Part shown: positions 18,768-27,629 of the stretch, piece after piece
Layout: the number at the start of each line of letters is the position of its first letter
Position numbering within the stretch: position 1 is the stretch's first letter
Origin: Herbaspirillum sp. RV1423
Lineage (GTDB): Bacteria; Pseudomonadota; Gammaproteobacteria; Burkholderiales; Burkholderiaceae_D
NCBI RefSeq assembly: GCF_000577615.1
Contig: NZ_CBXX010000007.1
Coordinates: 124,001-188,000 of the forward strand
DNA length: 64,000 nucleotides
Direction of reading: 5' to 3'
Position numbers and translations under genes: made by a program
Notes under the pieces: generated by a model
Databases searched by the model: none
What the model saw: only the letters and a program-made list of their open reading frames with translations
Told to the model about the DNA's origin: nothing

Positions 18768-21128
18768 TTGCGGTTACCACTATCGATACGGCCGAAATGG
18801 CTGAATGCTGCGCTCCAGAACGGCCGGGGGCTGTCATTGGGATATGTGCTGCTATCGTGTTTCCTGCTGGCAGTCATCTGGTCCATCACGTTCACCCGCA
18901 TCCGCAATGAAAAGACCCTGGCGATCGAAAGCTCCGTCTCCGACAGCAGGAACGTCGCCGCCATCATCTCCTCGAACCTGGAAGAAATCCTCAGCAAGGC
19001 CCTGCTGTATTCACGAATAGGAAAATCCGTGCTGGACGGCGACGCGCACGCCTCAAGCTATCTGTCGCCGCTGTTCCTGGGCGACTCGGCTTATTTGCGC
19101 GTGGCGATTTTCGACGCCGACGCCAGGCTGGTTTACTCGTCGGCGCACCAACGGCAGGAGCCTGAATTCTCGCAACTGATCAATGCGGCCTACGTCTCTT
19201 CGCTGCTGTATTCACAGCGCCAGGGCGGGATGATCATCAGTCCGCCGCTTAAAAAAGACGGCTATACCTGGCGCGTGCCCTTGCTGATTCCGATCAAGAA
19301 CCAGAAGGATCAACTGCTGGGATTCTTCACCGCCATCCTCGATCTCGGCTATTTCCTGAAGACCTACAAAGAGGTCAGCATCAGCAGCGGCAGCCGCATT
19401 GAAATCCTCAATTCCACCGGCTTCCAACTGGCGGAGCTGAGCGGCAGCACGCTGTCGGGCGGCAGCAATTTTGCCGGCGAAGACTACGCGCTGTTCCTGG
19501 TCGACAACAAGGCCGACGGCGAGATCCACGCCGTGCGGCCAGGCGAACAGGAGCAGCAGATCGGCGTGCAGCGCAAGCTGGAACGTTACCCGCTGGCCGT
19601 GATCGTCAGCCGCGATCCGGCTTACGTGCTCGGCAGGCTGGCCCAGCCGCATCGCGAATACCTGTACCAGGCGATCATCATCTCGCTGGCGGTCCTGTTG
19701 TTCTCGTATGCCCTGGTCAACATCGCGCATCGCCGCAAACGGCTCTATGAAAAGCTGTTGTATTCGGAACGTGAAAAAAGCGGCCTGATCGACCAGTTGG
19801 AACAGGAAAAATCGCGCGCCTACCAGTTGGCCTCGCACGACTACCTGACCGGCATCCCGAACCGCATGCTGTTCCATGAAATCGCCGCCACCGAATTATC
19901 GCGCGCGCGCCGCAGCCGCAAGCTGTATGCGCTGTTCTTCCTCGACCTCGACAAGTTCAAGATCATCAACGACACGCTCGGGCACGCGGTCGGCGACGCC
20001 TTGCTGCAAACCGTCGCCAGACGCTTGCGCGCGGTGCTGCGCGAGTACGACCTGGTGGCGCGGCTGGGCGGCGACGAATTCGTCGTGCTGATTTCCGAAA
20101 TCGCCGCCGAAGAACGCGTCGCCGAGATCGCGCGCGACCTGGTCACGGCAATCAGCGAACCGTATCCGGACCTGGAAGGACACGAAGTCCAGACCACCAC
20201 CAGCATCGGCATCGCACTCTATCCGCGCGACGGCCAGAGCGTCGACGAACTGCTGACCAGCGCCGACGCCGCCATGTACACCGCCAAGAAAGCAGGCAGC
20301 GGCGCCTATCGTTTCTACGACGCTTCGCTCAATGCCTCCGCCGCGCGCGGCCTCGAACTGCTGGCCCGCTTCCGGCAAGCGCTCAAGAGTGACGAGTTCT
20401 GTCTTTACTACCAACCCAAGGTGGAAATGCAGAATTTCGACATCGTCGGCATGGAAGCGCTGATACGCTGGAATCATCCGGAGCACGGCCTGATCTTCCC
20501 CGGTGATTTCATTGCGCTGGCGGAAGAGCACGATCTCATCATCCCGCTCGGCCACTGGATCATCAAGGCAGTCTGCCGCCAGCTTGCCGAATGGCGCAAA
20601 CGCAATATCCCGCTGCTGCCCGTGGCCATCAATGTATCAGTGAAGCAGTTGCAGGACGAACTGCTGCTGGAGACCATCCTCGAGTCCCTGAAGAAATACC
20701 GGCTGCCGTCCTATCTTCTGGAAATCGAAGTCACCGAAAGCTGCTTCATCGACGACATCGACAGCGCCAAGGAGGTGCTCGAAAAACTGCGCACCGAGGG
20801 CTTGCGCATCGCGCTCGACGACTACGGCACCGGTTACGCCGGCCTGAGCCATATCAAGACCTTGCCGGTCTACGCGCTCAAGATCGACCGGTCGTTCATC
20901 CGCGATATCCGCAACGACAACAGCGACGCCATGATCGTCGCCTCGACCGTCTCGCTGGCGCGCAACCTGGGACTGAAGGTCATTGCCGAGGGCGTGGAAA
21001 GCAAAGAGCAGCTCATGCACCTGAAGGTGATCGGCTGCGACCAGGTGCAAGGCTTCTATCTGCAACGGCCCGTTTCGGCGGAACAGATCGAGCCGGTGCT
21101 GCAAAAAGGGAGATTTGATCCGCTATGA
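18768..21128 (+). CDS. Membrane GGDEF-EAL cyclic-di-GMP protein with dCACHE-like sensor
   Basis: A 786-residue inner-membrane protein. TM1 (about 25-42) and TM2 (about 300-316) bracket a periplasmic sensor of the CACHE type. A short coiled coil leads to GGDEF at 434-438, with an intact inhibitory RxxD (REYD) five residues upstream. The EAL domain (MEALIRWNHPEHG, EAL near 563) keeps the downstream DDYGTGYAGL and ESCFIDD metal/loop motifs. Both activities look possible. The start is TTG at 18768 after GAGGCGGAAG. Its last 4 bp overlap the next gene, a PhnD-like binding protein, suggesting that protein presents a ligand to the sensor (inference). Confidence 0.92.
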   Translation: MRLPLSIRPKWLNAALQNGRGLSLGYVLLSCFLLAVIWSITFTRIRNEKTLAIESSVSDSRNVAAIISSNLEEILSKALLYSRIGKSVLDGDAHASSYLSPLFLGDSAYLRVAIFDADARLVYSSAHQRQEPEFSQLINAAYVSSLLYSQRQGGMIISPPLKKDGYTWRVPLLIPIKNQKDQLLGFFTAILDLGYFLKTYKEVSISSGSRIEILNSTGFQLAELSGSTLSGGSNFAGEDYALFLVDNKADGEIHAVRPGEQEQQIGVQRKLERYPLAVIVSRDPAYVLGRLAQPHREYLYQAIIISLAVLLFSYALVNIAHRRKRLYEKLLYSEREKSGLIDQLEQEKSRAYQLASHDYLTGIPNRMLFHEIAATELSRARRSRKLYALFFLDLDKFKIINDTLGHAVGDALLQTVARRLRAVLREYDLVARLGGDEFVVLISEIAAEERVAEIARDLVTAISEPYPDLEGHEVQTTTSIGIALYPRDGQSVDELLTSADAAMYTAKKAGSGAYRFYDASLNASAARGLELLARFRQALKSDEFCLYYQPKVEMQNFDIVGMEALIRWNHPEHGLIFPGDFIALAEEHDLIIPLGHWIIKAVCRQLAEWRKRNIPLLPVAINVSVKQLQDELLLETILESLKKYRLPSYLLEIEVTESCFIDDIDSAKEVLEKLRTEGLRIALDDYGTGYAGLSHIKTLPVYALKIDRSFIRDIRNDNSDAMIVASTVSLARNLGLKVIAEGVESKEQLMHLKVIGCDQVQGFYLQRPVSAEQIEPVLQKGRFDPL

Positions 21129-22030
21129 AACGACATCGACATGCATGCCGCAGCAGCGCCGCGCTGACGCGGGCCGCGTTCGCACTCGCACTGACACTGG
21201 CTTGCAGCCTGGGCAATGCAGCGGCGGCGCAGTGCGAGAGACCGGCACGCCTGCGATTTTCATTTGTGCCGCAAGGCGAATTGCAGGACGACGGCGCAGC
21301 GCTGCAACCACTGCTCGGCGACCTGGAAAAGAGCCTCGGCATCCCGGTGGAAGCCTCCACGCCCGCCTCCTACGGCGCCGTCACCGAGGGCCTGCTGGCC
21401 GGCGCCGTCGATCTCGCGCGGCTGGGACCGGCGACTTACGTCTCGGCGCACAGAAACGATGCGCGCATCACCCCGTTTGCATCGCTGGTGCGCATGGCCG
21501 ACGCATTCAGCGAAGGCAATGCATCGGCTTATTATTCGCTGCTGATCGTGCGCCAGCATGGGTCAGTCACCTCCATCGCGGGGCTGAAGGGTAAACGGCT
21601 GGCGCTGGCGGATCCGGAGAGCACATCCGGCGCGCTGATCCCGACCCATGTCTTTTCACGTCAGATCGGCACACCGCTGAACAAATATTTTTCACGCATC
21701 GGCTATTCGGGCAACCATGAACAGTCGGTCGCCGCCGTATTGAACAAGGAAGCCGACGCCGCCTTCGTCGCCAGCGCCAATCTCGGTTCGCTGATCGCCG
21801 CCGGCAAGGTCAAACGCGCGGATCTGCGCGTACTGTGGAAATCGGCGCCCATCCCATTCGATCCCTTCGTCTACCGCGGCCAGTTGTGCGACGATATCAA
21901 GAAAAAAATCCGCGCGGTTTTTTTCAACAAGAAAAGCGCCAACCTGCAAGCCACGCTGACCAACCTGCGCGCCCAGGAATTCGTGCCGGTCAGCGACAAA
22001 AATTACAGCATCATCCGCGATCTGCCGTGA
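21125..22030 (+). CDS. PhnD-like periplasmic substrate-binding protein
   Basis: A 301-residue exported protein of the phosphate/phosphonate-binding-like (PhnD) fold. It has a signal peptide (about 1-35, ending NAAAAQ), then LRFSFVPQGELQDD, a hinge segment VDLARLGPATYVSA and GLKGKRLALADPESTSG, all family signatures. No ABC permease or ATPase is nearby. Instead its ATG overlaps the stop of the GGDEF-EAL gene. In other bacteria such orphan PhnD proteins pair with signalling proteins, so a sensory rather than nutritional role is likely (inference). Confidence 0.88.
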   Translation: MKRHRHACRSSAALTRAAFALALTLACSLGNAAAAQCERPARLRFSFVPQGELQDDGAALQPLLGDLEKSLGIPVEASTPASYGAVTEGLLAGAVDLARLGPATYVSAHRNDARITPFASLVRMADAFSEGNASAYYSLLIVRQHGSVTSIAGLKGKRLALADPESTSGALIPTHVFSRQIGTPLNKYFSRIGYSGNHEQSVAAVLNKEADAAFVASANLGSLIAAGKVKRADLRVLWKSAPIPFDPFVYRGQLCDDIKKKIRAVFFNKKSANLQATLTNLRAQEFVPVSDKNYSIIRDLP

Positions 22031-22102
22031 AATACGCCGGCGCAGGTTCCGACTCGCGAAGATGACACACGTCGCCGTGACAACCCCTCCACACCCTACG
22101 CA

Positions 22103-22507
22103 TTAGTCATCGCGCTTCAGGCGCCAGGCTGCCGCAAAGCATCCCGCAGCCAGAACGAGGCTGGATATCGCCAGGATGCACGCCAGATTTTTTCCCCTGA
22201 ACAGCTCGTGCAACCTTCGATTGAATGAGGCGATGACGACGGCCGCATTTCCCCCATACATTTCCAGTTCGCCTGTGTGTTGTTTCGACTCTTCGGTTTG
22301 AATAGGGTAGGCGTGTTCACCGATGATTCGATATTCCGCCGCATCCGCCGGCGATGTCGGAGTTTGATAGACAAACAAAGCGCTCGTCATTCCCACAAGC
22401 AGAATGACGATTCTGAGCAAAGCAAACCGGGCTGCGGGCTTCAGATATCTGTTGTGCATCATGCGCCACTCCTTTCTTGAGAACGGGCGTTTCATCCATG
22501 CCGTCAT
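22103..22507 (-). CDS. Small two-helix membrane protein of the ABC exporter operon
   Basis: A 134-residue protein I cannot name. A hydrophobic segment (about 28-46, FALLRIVILLVGMTSALFVY) and another near the C terminus (about 109-126) flank a short, presumably periplasmic, stretch. The ATG at 22507 overlaps the TGA of the upstream permease gene (ATGA), so it is the last coupled gene of the five-gene exporter operon. It may be an accessory subunit. Internal ATG codons at 22462/22459 are alternative starts. Confidence 0.65.
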   Translation of the reverse strand: MTAWMKRPFSRKEWRMMHNRYLKPAARFALLRIVILLVGMTSALFVYQTPTSPADAAEYRIIGEHAYPIQTEESKQHTGELEMYGGNAAVVIASFNRRLHELFRGKNLACILAISSLVLAAGCFAAAWRLKRDD

Positions 22508-23640
22508 CCCCGGAAAATATCGAAAGGCTCGATTCTCAACACCTTGCGAATGCTGATATAGCTGGAGATGGCAGCAATCAATACCACCATCGCAAACGCC
22601 AATGCCAGATTTCCGAAGGTGATCAGCGACGCATAATCTGGCAATGCGCGTTTAGCGACGAAGATGAGAAGCGCGCACAATCCGACTCCCAGGCCATAGC
22701 CGGTCAACGCAGTGAAGGTCGCCTGAAAAAGAATCATGGAAATCAGTTCGCGGCTCTTGGCGCCAATCGCTTTGAGCGCGCCGAATTTCTCCAGATTTTC
22801 CAGAATGAAGGTGTAGAAGGTTTGGCCGGAGATAGCCAGGCCGACGATGAAACTCATTACGGTCATCAACAGAATATTGGTGCCTATTCCCGTCTGGTAG
22901 GTATAGAAGTCGCTGATTCTTTGCGTGAACTCCTCCTTGGTCAATGCCAGATAGCCCATTTTGGCGACCTCCGCCCTGATCGCCGGCATTGCATCGGCGG
23001 TCTTCAACTGCAGCAATATATAGGAAGAGGTAAAACGTGTGGTCGGCAGGTACTGCACCGCTCGGCTATATGTCGTATACAGCGTCGGCACCCCGAACAG
23101 CCCTCCCGAGCTGACTTTTGCAATGCCGACGATGAGACCGCGATGATCGTTCACTTCGAATTCGGCGCCTATTTTTGGCGAACCGAGTTTCCGGTATTCC
23201 GAATCGTTGACGACGATGAATCCGTTCTCGGTATAAATGTCGCGCATATTGCCTTGCTCCAGTTCGGGACGGCCGAACAAACTGGTGTCATCCAAGCCCA
23301 GTATCGAGACGGCCTGATACGTGCCGCCGGACAACTTGACCAATGCGCCACCTGAATAGAGCGGTACCGCATAACGCACCCCCGGCATGCTGCGCACGGC
23401 GTCGAGCACGTAATCCGGCAAGGGAATGGTATTGGCGACGGTATTGACGGCGGGATCCATGATCCACACGTCTGCGCCGATATTGGCAACCGTCGCGGAA
23501 GATCGATTCAGGATGCCGGCGAAGATCGACGTCATCTGCACCATCAGGAACACCGCAAAAGTAATCCCGATCAGGAGCGAAAAGAACTTGCCTTTGTCGT
23601 TGGTGAGAAGTTTGTAGGCGATCAAGTATATGCCGTTCAT
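22504..23640 (-). CDS. ABC transporter permease, MacB/FtsX type
   Basis: About 378 residues. One N-terminal membrane helix (FFSLLIGITFAVFLMVQMTSI), a large periplasmic domain, and three C-terminal helices beginning near ILLMTVMSFIVGLAISGQTFY give the FtsX/MacB topology. The C terminus RKVLRIEPFDIFRG is typical. ATG 23640 follows the stop of the outer-membrane factor by one base. Together with the ATPase, membrane-fusion protein and outer-membrane factor it should form a tripartite envelope pump or mechanotransmission complex. The substrate is unknown. Confidence 0.9.
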   Translation of the reverse strand: MNGIYLIAYKLLTNDKGKFFSLLIGITFAVFLMVQMTSIFAGILNRSSATVANIGADVWIMDPAVNTVANTIPLPDYVLDAVRSMPGVRYAVPLYSGGALVKLSGGTYQAVSILGLDDTSLFGRPELEQGNMRDIYTENGFIVVNDSEYRKLGSPKIGAEFEVNDHRGLIVGIAKVSSGGLFGVPTLYTTYSRAVQYLPTTRFTSSYILLQLKTADAMPAIRAEVAKMGYLALTKEEFTQRISDFYTYQTGIGTNILLMTVMSFIVGLAISGQTFYTFILENLEKFGALKAIGAKSRELISMILFQATFTALTGYGLGVGLCALLIFVAKRALPDYASLITFGNLALAFAMVVLIAAISSYISIRKVLRIEPFDIFRG

Positions 23641-23641
23641 A

Positions 23642-25141
23642 TCATTTCCCACCCACCTGTACCGATGCCGGTTGTTCAACGAATGGCGGCGGCGCATTCC
23701 ACCATCCCCCGCCCAGAGCGACGAACAAGGCGGTGGTGTCCTGATAGCGTTGCGCCGACACCTGCAGGTAAGCGATCTTCGATTGATAGTACTGGCTATC
23801 AGCGGCCAATACGTCCAGGTACGAAACCAGCCCCGCGCGATAATTCGCTTCGATCAATTTCAACGTTTGTTCCGCCGCGCCCAGTGCCTCGGCCTGCGCC
23901 TTCATCGATTGGGCATCGTGTTCGATGGCGGTCAGTACATTGGCAACTTGCTCGAAAGCAGACAGGACGGTCTGACGATAACTGGCGAGTGCCTGCTGAT
24001 AAGCATCTTCTGCGGCACTGCGTTTATACCACGTCGCGCCGCCATGAAATATCGGGATGTCCATGCTGGGACCGATACTCCAGAATTTGCTTGAAGAGTC
24101 CGTCAGGTTCCCGAACCTCGTGTTGCCGAACGCATAGTTGGCGCCAATGCCGAAGCTCGGAAACAGCGCGGCGGTGGCCACCCCGATTTCAGCGCTGGCG
24201 ACATGCAACTGCGCTTCCGCCGACAGAATGTCCGGGCGCTGGCGCACCAGTTCGGAGGGCAGGCTCAATGGGAGATTTTGCGGTAATTCCAGCTCTGCCA
24301 AGTCAAACGATGAAGTGTACGTCCCGCTTGCGGTAGTACCTTGCAGATTGGCCAACAAGTGGTCTGCCTGGTCGCGCTTTTGCGCCACCGTTGCCAACGC
24401 TGCCCGGGAACTGGCCAGCAGGCTGCGCAGGCTGAGCACTGTCGCATACGATGCAATGCCTCGGTCCGCTTGTTTCTCGGCAATGGCAACTTGTTCTTCC
24501 TGGCGTCGGATAAGTTCTTGTGTCGCTTCGTATTGCGCATTGTACGCAGCACGAGCGATTGCGGTATTCACCACATTGCCCGACAGGGTGAGGTAAGTCG
24601 CGAGTGCGACGTATTTCTGATAGTCGGCCTGCGCACCCAGCGCCTCCACCGCACGCCGTTGCCCTCCGAATATGTCCAAGGTATAGCTGATCGCCGCGCC
24701 CAGGGTAAAAAGGTTGAAGATCCCGGCAGGGCTGGCGGCCCCGTACCGGAAAGCGGAGGGCAATTGCCGCGTCGCGGAGAAACTGCCGTCGATCTGCGGG
24801 AAAAATACGCCATAACCGGCTTGCAAACTGTGCTGGCTTTCTTTCAGGCTGGCTTGCGCGGCCTGGAGACTGGCGTTGTTAAGGAAGGCGCGATTCACCG
24901 CTTCGGCGAGGCCTTCCGAATGAAACATCTTCCACCACTCGGCTGAAATGGCCGCGTCCATATGAAAGCGCTGTACATTTCCACCGGCGTCGGCAACCGT
25001 CGTTGACGGATCCTGCATGGTATAGCCCGCTTCAATCGGAGGAGGCTGGCGGACATAATCGACACCTACCGTGCATGCGCAAAGCAGGTGGGCAACCGCC
25101 GCACCCGCCGCATAACGCCACGACTTAGTTATGGCCGACAT
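23642..25141 (-). CDS. Outer-membrane efflux lipoprotein, TolC/NodT family
   Basis: About 499 residues. The signal peptide ends in a lipobox (LLCAC), followed by two repeated outer-membrane-efflux domains with long coiled-coil helices (for example EELAAS-like heptads around LKESQHSLQAGYG and RQRPDILSAEAQLHVASAEIG, the NodT signature). It forms the outer-membrane duct of the tripartite pump. Its start overlaps the HlyD gene stop; ATG 25141 or 25147 are both possible, and I prefer 25141 because it gives the shorter, cleaner signal peptide. Confidence 0.9.
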   Translation of the reverse strand: MSAITKSWRYAAGAAVAHLLCACTVGVDYVRQPPPIEAGYTMQDPSTTVADAGGNVQRFHMDAAISAEWWKMFHSEGLAEAVNRAFLNNASLQAAQASLKESQHSLQAGYGVFFPQIDGSFSATRQLPSAFRYGAASPAGIFNLFTLGAAISYTLDIFGGQRRAVEALGAQADYQKYVALATYLTLSGNVVNTAIARAAYNAQYEATQELIRRQEEQVAIAEKQADRGIASYATVLSLRSLLASSRAALATVAQKRDQADHLLANLQGTTASGTYTSSFDLAELELPQNLPLSLPSELVRQRPDILSAEAQLHVASAEIGVATAALFPSFGIGANYAFGNTRFGNLTDSSSKFWSIGPSMDIPIFHGGATWYKRSAAEDAYQQALASYRQTVLSAFEQVANVLTAIEHDAQSMKAQAEALGAAEQTLKLIEANYRAGLVSYLDVLAADSQYYQSKIAYLQVSAQRYQDTTALFVALGGGWWNAPPPFVEQPASVQVGGK

Positions 25142-26210
25142 ACACATCAACCAGTTGACCGGGATAGATTTTCATCTCGGCGGTTTTTGCGAATCTGAAG
25201 ATAACGGGCAAGACGCGCAAGTCGACTCTTTCCTGCCGTTGATCCGACAGAGATATCTTGGGAGAAACGTAGGGCTGAATCCGCACGAACTCAAGCGGAA
25301 TGTGAAGTCCGCTGCCCCGGATCGACATCTGCGCCTTGATGACTCCCGGAGACGGCAGTCGATTGATCAGTATTTCATCTATGTAGCATCGGACGTTGAG
25401 ATAGTCTTGCTTCCCACCCATCATGATTGCCGGTTTGTTTGCCTGCGTATAGGTATCGTAGACACCTTGCGCGGAGATGTAGCTCCCCGAGGAAGTATTC
25501 AACGCAAGCACCACACCGTCGACCGGCGCCTTGATTGTGTATTTACCAAGCAGAACCTCCGCAGCTTTGCTTGAACTGCTCAACGCCTCATATTGTTTTT
25601 GCAGATTGCGGATGTCATAGCTCCAGGCGCCGGCGCGCACCAACTCATACTGCCTTTTGGCGACTTCGCGGCTGGCCTGCGCCGTCTTGAGCGCATTCCG
25701 GGCATTGTCCAGCACATCGCGGCTGACGGATCTTGGCTCAATGTCGAATGAGGCTTTCTGTTTGTCGAACTGATCCTGAGCCGTTCTTTCATTCGCCGCC
25801 GCCAAGTCGAGCTGCGCTTTGGATGCCGCCAATGTCTCTTTGCGAGGTTGAGCCTTCAGCTCCTCCAGGGCGGCGAGCGTCGCCTCGGCCTGCGACTTCT
25901 GCTGCTCAACGACAAGCCGTTGCGCCGTGTCGTCCAGCACCATGAGCGTTTGTCCCGCCGTGACCGTGTCGCCCTCGGTGACAACCACCTTGGCCACGGT
26001 GCCGGCGACTTCCGGATAAATGTTGATGTTCGAGCCGTTGGTTTGTGCGCTCTCGACGATACCGTTGGCAAAGATTCCATCTGCATACGGATTCGCGGTG
26101 GGAGCAAACAAAGGGGATTGCGGCTTGCTGGTGCGATTCATCAGATAAGCGCCCGCCAGCGCAGCGAGCAGGCCCAGCCCCGAGATGACGAAAATAAGGC
26201 GATTTTTCAT
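25125..26210 (-). CDS. HlyD-family membrane fusion protein
   Basis: A 361-residue periplasmic adaptor. It has an N-terminal anchor (about 5-24), a split biotinyl-lipoyl-like domain (INIYPEVAGTVAKVVVTEGDTVTAGQTLMVLDD and YTIKAPVDGVVLALNTSSGSYIS) and a coiled-coil hairpin rich in E, K, Q and A between about residues 95 and 215. It links the MacB-like permease to the outer-membrane factor. It overlaps the ATPase gene by 4 bp upstream and the outer-membrane factor gene downstream, so the whole operon is tightly coupled. Confidence 0.92.
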   Translation of the reverse strand: MKNRLIFVISGLGLLAALAGAYLMNRTSKPQSPLFAPTANPYADGIFANGIVESAQTNGSNINIYPEVAGTVAKVVVTEGDTVTAGQTLMVLDDTAQRLVVEQQKSQAEATLAALEELKAQPRKETLAASKAQLDLAAANERTAQDQFDKQKASFDIEPRSVSRDVLDNARNALKTAQASREVAKRQYELVRAGAWSYDIRNLQKQYEALSSSSKAAEVLLGKYTIKAPVDGVVLALNTSSGSYISAQGVYDTYTQANKPAIMMGGKQDYLNVRCYIDEILINRLPSPGVIKAQMSIRGSGLHIPLEFVRIQPYVSPKISLSDQRQERVDLRVLPVIFRFAKTAEMKIYPGQLVDVYVGHN

Positions 26211-26968
26211 ATGGTCCCCTTATCAAAGCCGGTGATTTTCCCGTCTTCCATGTACATGATGCGGTCTGCAAATTCAAAAATGCGCGTATCGTGCGTCACA
26301 ATCAGAATGCATGTTTTTTCGTTCAGAACCTGATCGTGAACGAAGGCCAGAATCTTCTTTCCGGTGTCGCCGTCCAGTGAGGCGGTCGGTTCGTCCAGAA
26401 TCAGAATCGACGGATGACTGACCATCGCTCTGGCTATCGCAACACGTTGCTGTTCACCGCCGCTGAGTTTCACCGGCGGCAACTCGGCCCGTTCCTTGAG
26501 TCCGACGATCTCCAGGTATTTGTTTGCTTCGGCGAGCGCGCGGCTCCAGCTTTCCTTCTTGAGAATCAAAGGGATCGCCACGTTCTCTGCCGTGGTCAGG
26601 CGCGGAAAAAGATGGTAGTCCTGAAAGACAAAACCGATCGTATTCAGTCTGAAGTCCGCGAGATCGTCCTTGTCGAGACGCCAGATATCCTGGCCGTTGA
26701 CGATGACGCTACCTTCATTCGGTTTCAATATCCCCGAAATGATGCTCAACAAGGTGGTCTTGCCGCTTCCAGAAGGCCCCACGATAAACAGCATCTCGCC
26801 AAAATGGAGATCAAAACTTGCGCCGTTGACCGCTACGGTCCTGGCATCGCCTTCGCCGAACCACTTGCCGACATTCTGTGCACTGATTGCAGGCGCTCCA
26901 GGAGGTAGTGTTTTCTTCCCGACACCGGCCGCAGAATGACTTCCGATGGTGTCGAAATCTGGCGGCAT
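26207..26968 (-). CDS. ABC transporter ATPase (MacB/LolD subfamily)
   Basis: A 253-residue nucleotide-binding subunit. It has Walker A GPSGSGKTT, Q-loop FVFQDYHLFPRLT, signature LSGGEQQRVAIARA, Walker B SILILDEPTASLD and the H-loop IVTHDTR, all intact. The first 30 residues form a proline-rich extension unusual for the subfamily. It is the first gene of the ATPase-HlyD-outer-membrane factor-permease-small protein operon. A perfect FNR-type box lies about 110 bp upstream (27078-27091), so the pump may be induced at low oxygen. Confidence 0.93.
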   Translation of the reverse strand: MPPDFDTIGSHSAAGVGKKTLPPGAPAISAQNVGKWFGEGDARTVAVNGASFDLHFGEMLFIVGPSGSGKTTLLSIISGILKPNEGSVIVNGQDIWRLDKDDLADFRLNTIGFVFQDYHLFPRLTTAENVAIPLILKKESWSRALAEANKYLEIVGLKERAELPPVKLSGGEQQRVAIARAMVSHPSILILDEPTASLDGDTGKKILAFVHDQVLNEKTCILIVTHDTRIFEFADRIMYMEDGKITGFDKGTI

Positions 26969-27070
26969 GTTGGGCTTTTCAAAAGAAGTGGCAATGGTTG
27001 AAGTTTGTGCAGCGACGAAGTCCCGATATCCGAGACATTGATGAGCCCGATCCTACCTCTTGAATGTCAT

Positions 27071-27098
27071 CTGCTACTTGATATGCATCAAGTAGCAG
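27071..27098 (-). promoter_or_regulatory. Perfect 28-bp palindrome containing FNR box TTGATATGCATCAA
   Basis: Arms CTGCTACTTGAT and ATCAAGTAGCAG around ATGC. The core 27078-27091 is an exact TTGAT-N4-ATCAA FNR/ANR site centred about 115 bp upstream of the ABC ATPase ATG. The symmetry extends well beyond what FNR needs, so a second factor or an RNA hairpin is possible. Confidence 0.75.
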
Positions 27099-27356
27099 AT
27101 CAAAGGCAGGAGACAGCGGGAGCGAGCGACATTATCCATCTCGTCTTATCGACATCTGAAGGCGATTGGCGGATTGCAGACATATTCAGATCCGAGGACA
27201 AGTCGATATTGCCTTGCAGCACCATGCTTAAGCGTCAAAAGAAACTCCATAGACCTGTCGAAATTCGACTGCCGCCATAGAGAGAGCATCGCGCATTCTC
27301 GATGCCACGGCGAAATAATCCAGTGCGCGATTTTTGTCGACGGACTTAAACGTCTT

Positions 27357-27370
27357 TTGATATGAATCAA
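27357..27370 (+). promoter_or_regulatory. FNR-type box TTGATATGAATCAA
   Basis: An exact match to TTGAT-N4-ATCAA, about 265 bp upstream of the hemerythrin gene. If used at -41.5, transcription would start near 27405 and leave a long leader of about 225 bases. Confidence 0.75.
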
Positions 27371-27629
27371 ATTTCAGGCGTAGTATCGGACTATATTTCT
27401 TCTCTTGAAATGCGCTTATCGTTGCCTCCGTTTTCAAAATGGCGGTGATGGGTAAGGCGATGCTGGTTATCGCCAGTTCCGGATCGATTGTGCTCCTGTC
27501 TACATTGGTCTGCCGAGAGTTGCCTCGGATTTTGCGACAACCTCCTCTTTGCACAAGCGCTCAAAGATGCGTGGAATGCCATCAAGACCCGCTCAAAAGT
27601 AATGCCCCCGAAAAATTCAAGGTGAACAT

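Larger units (their letters stand above)
26969..27629. other. Divergent intergenic region with two FNR-type sites
   Basis: About 660 bp between the ABC exporter operon (minus) and the hemerythrin gene (plus). It holds a 28-bp palindrome with an FNR box and a second FNR box. Short open frames here lack ribosome binding sites or recognisable sequence, so I call no gene. Confidence 0.7.
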
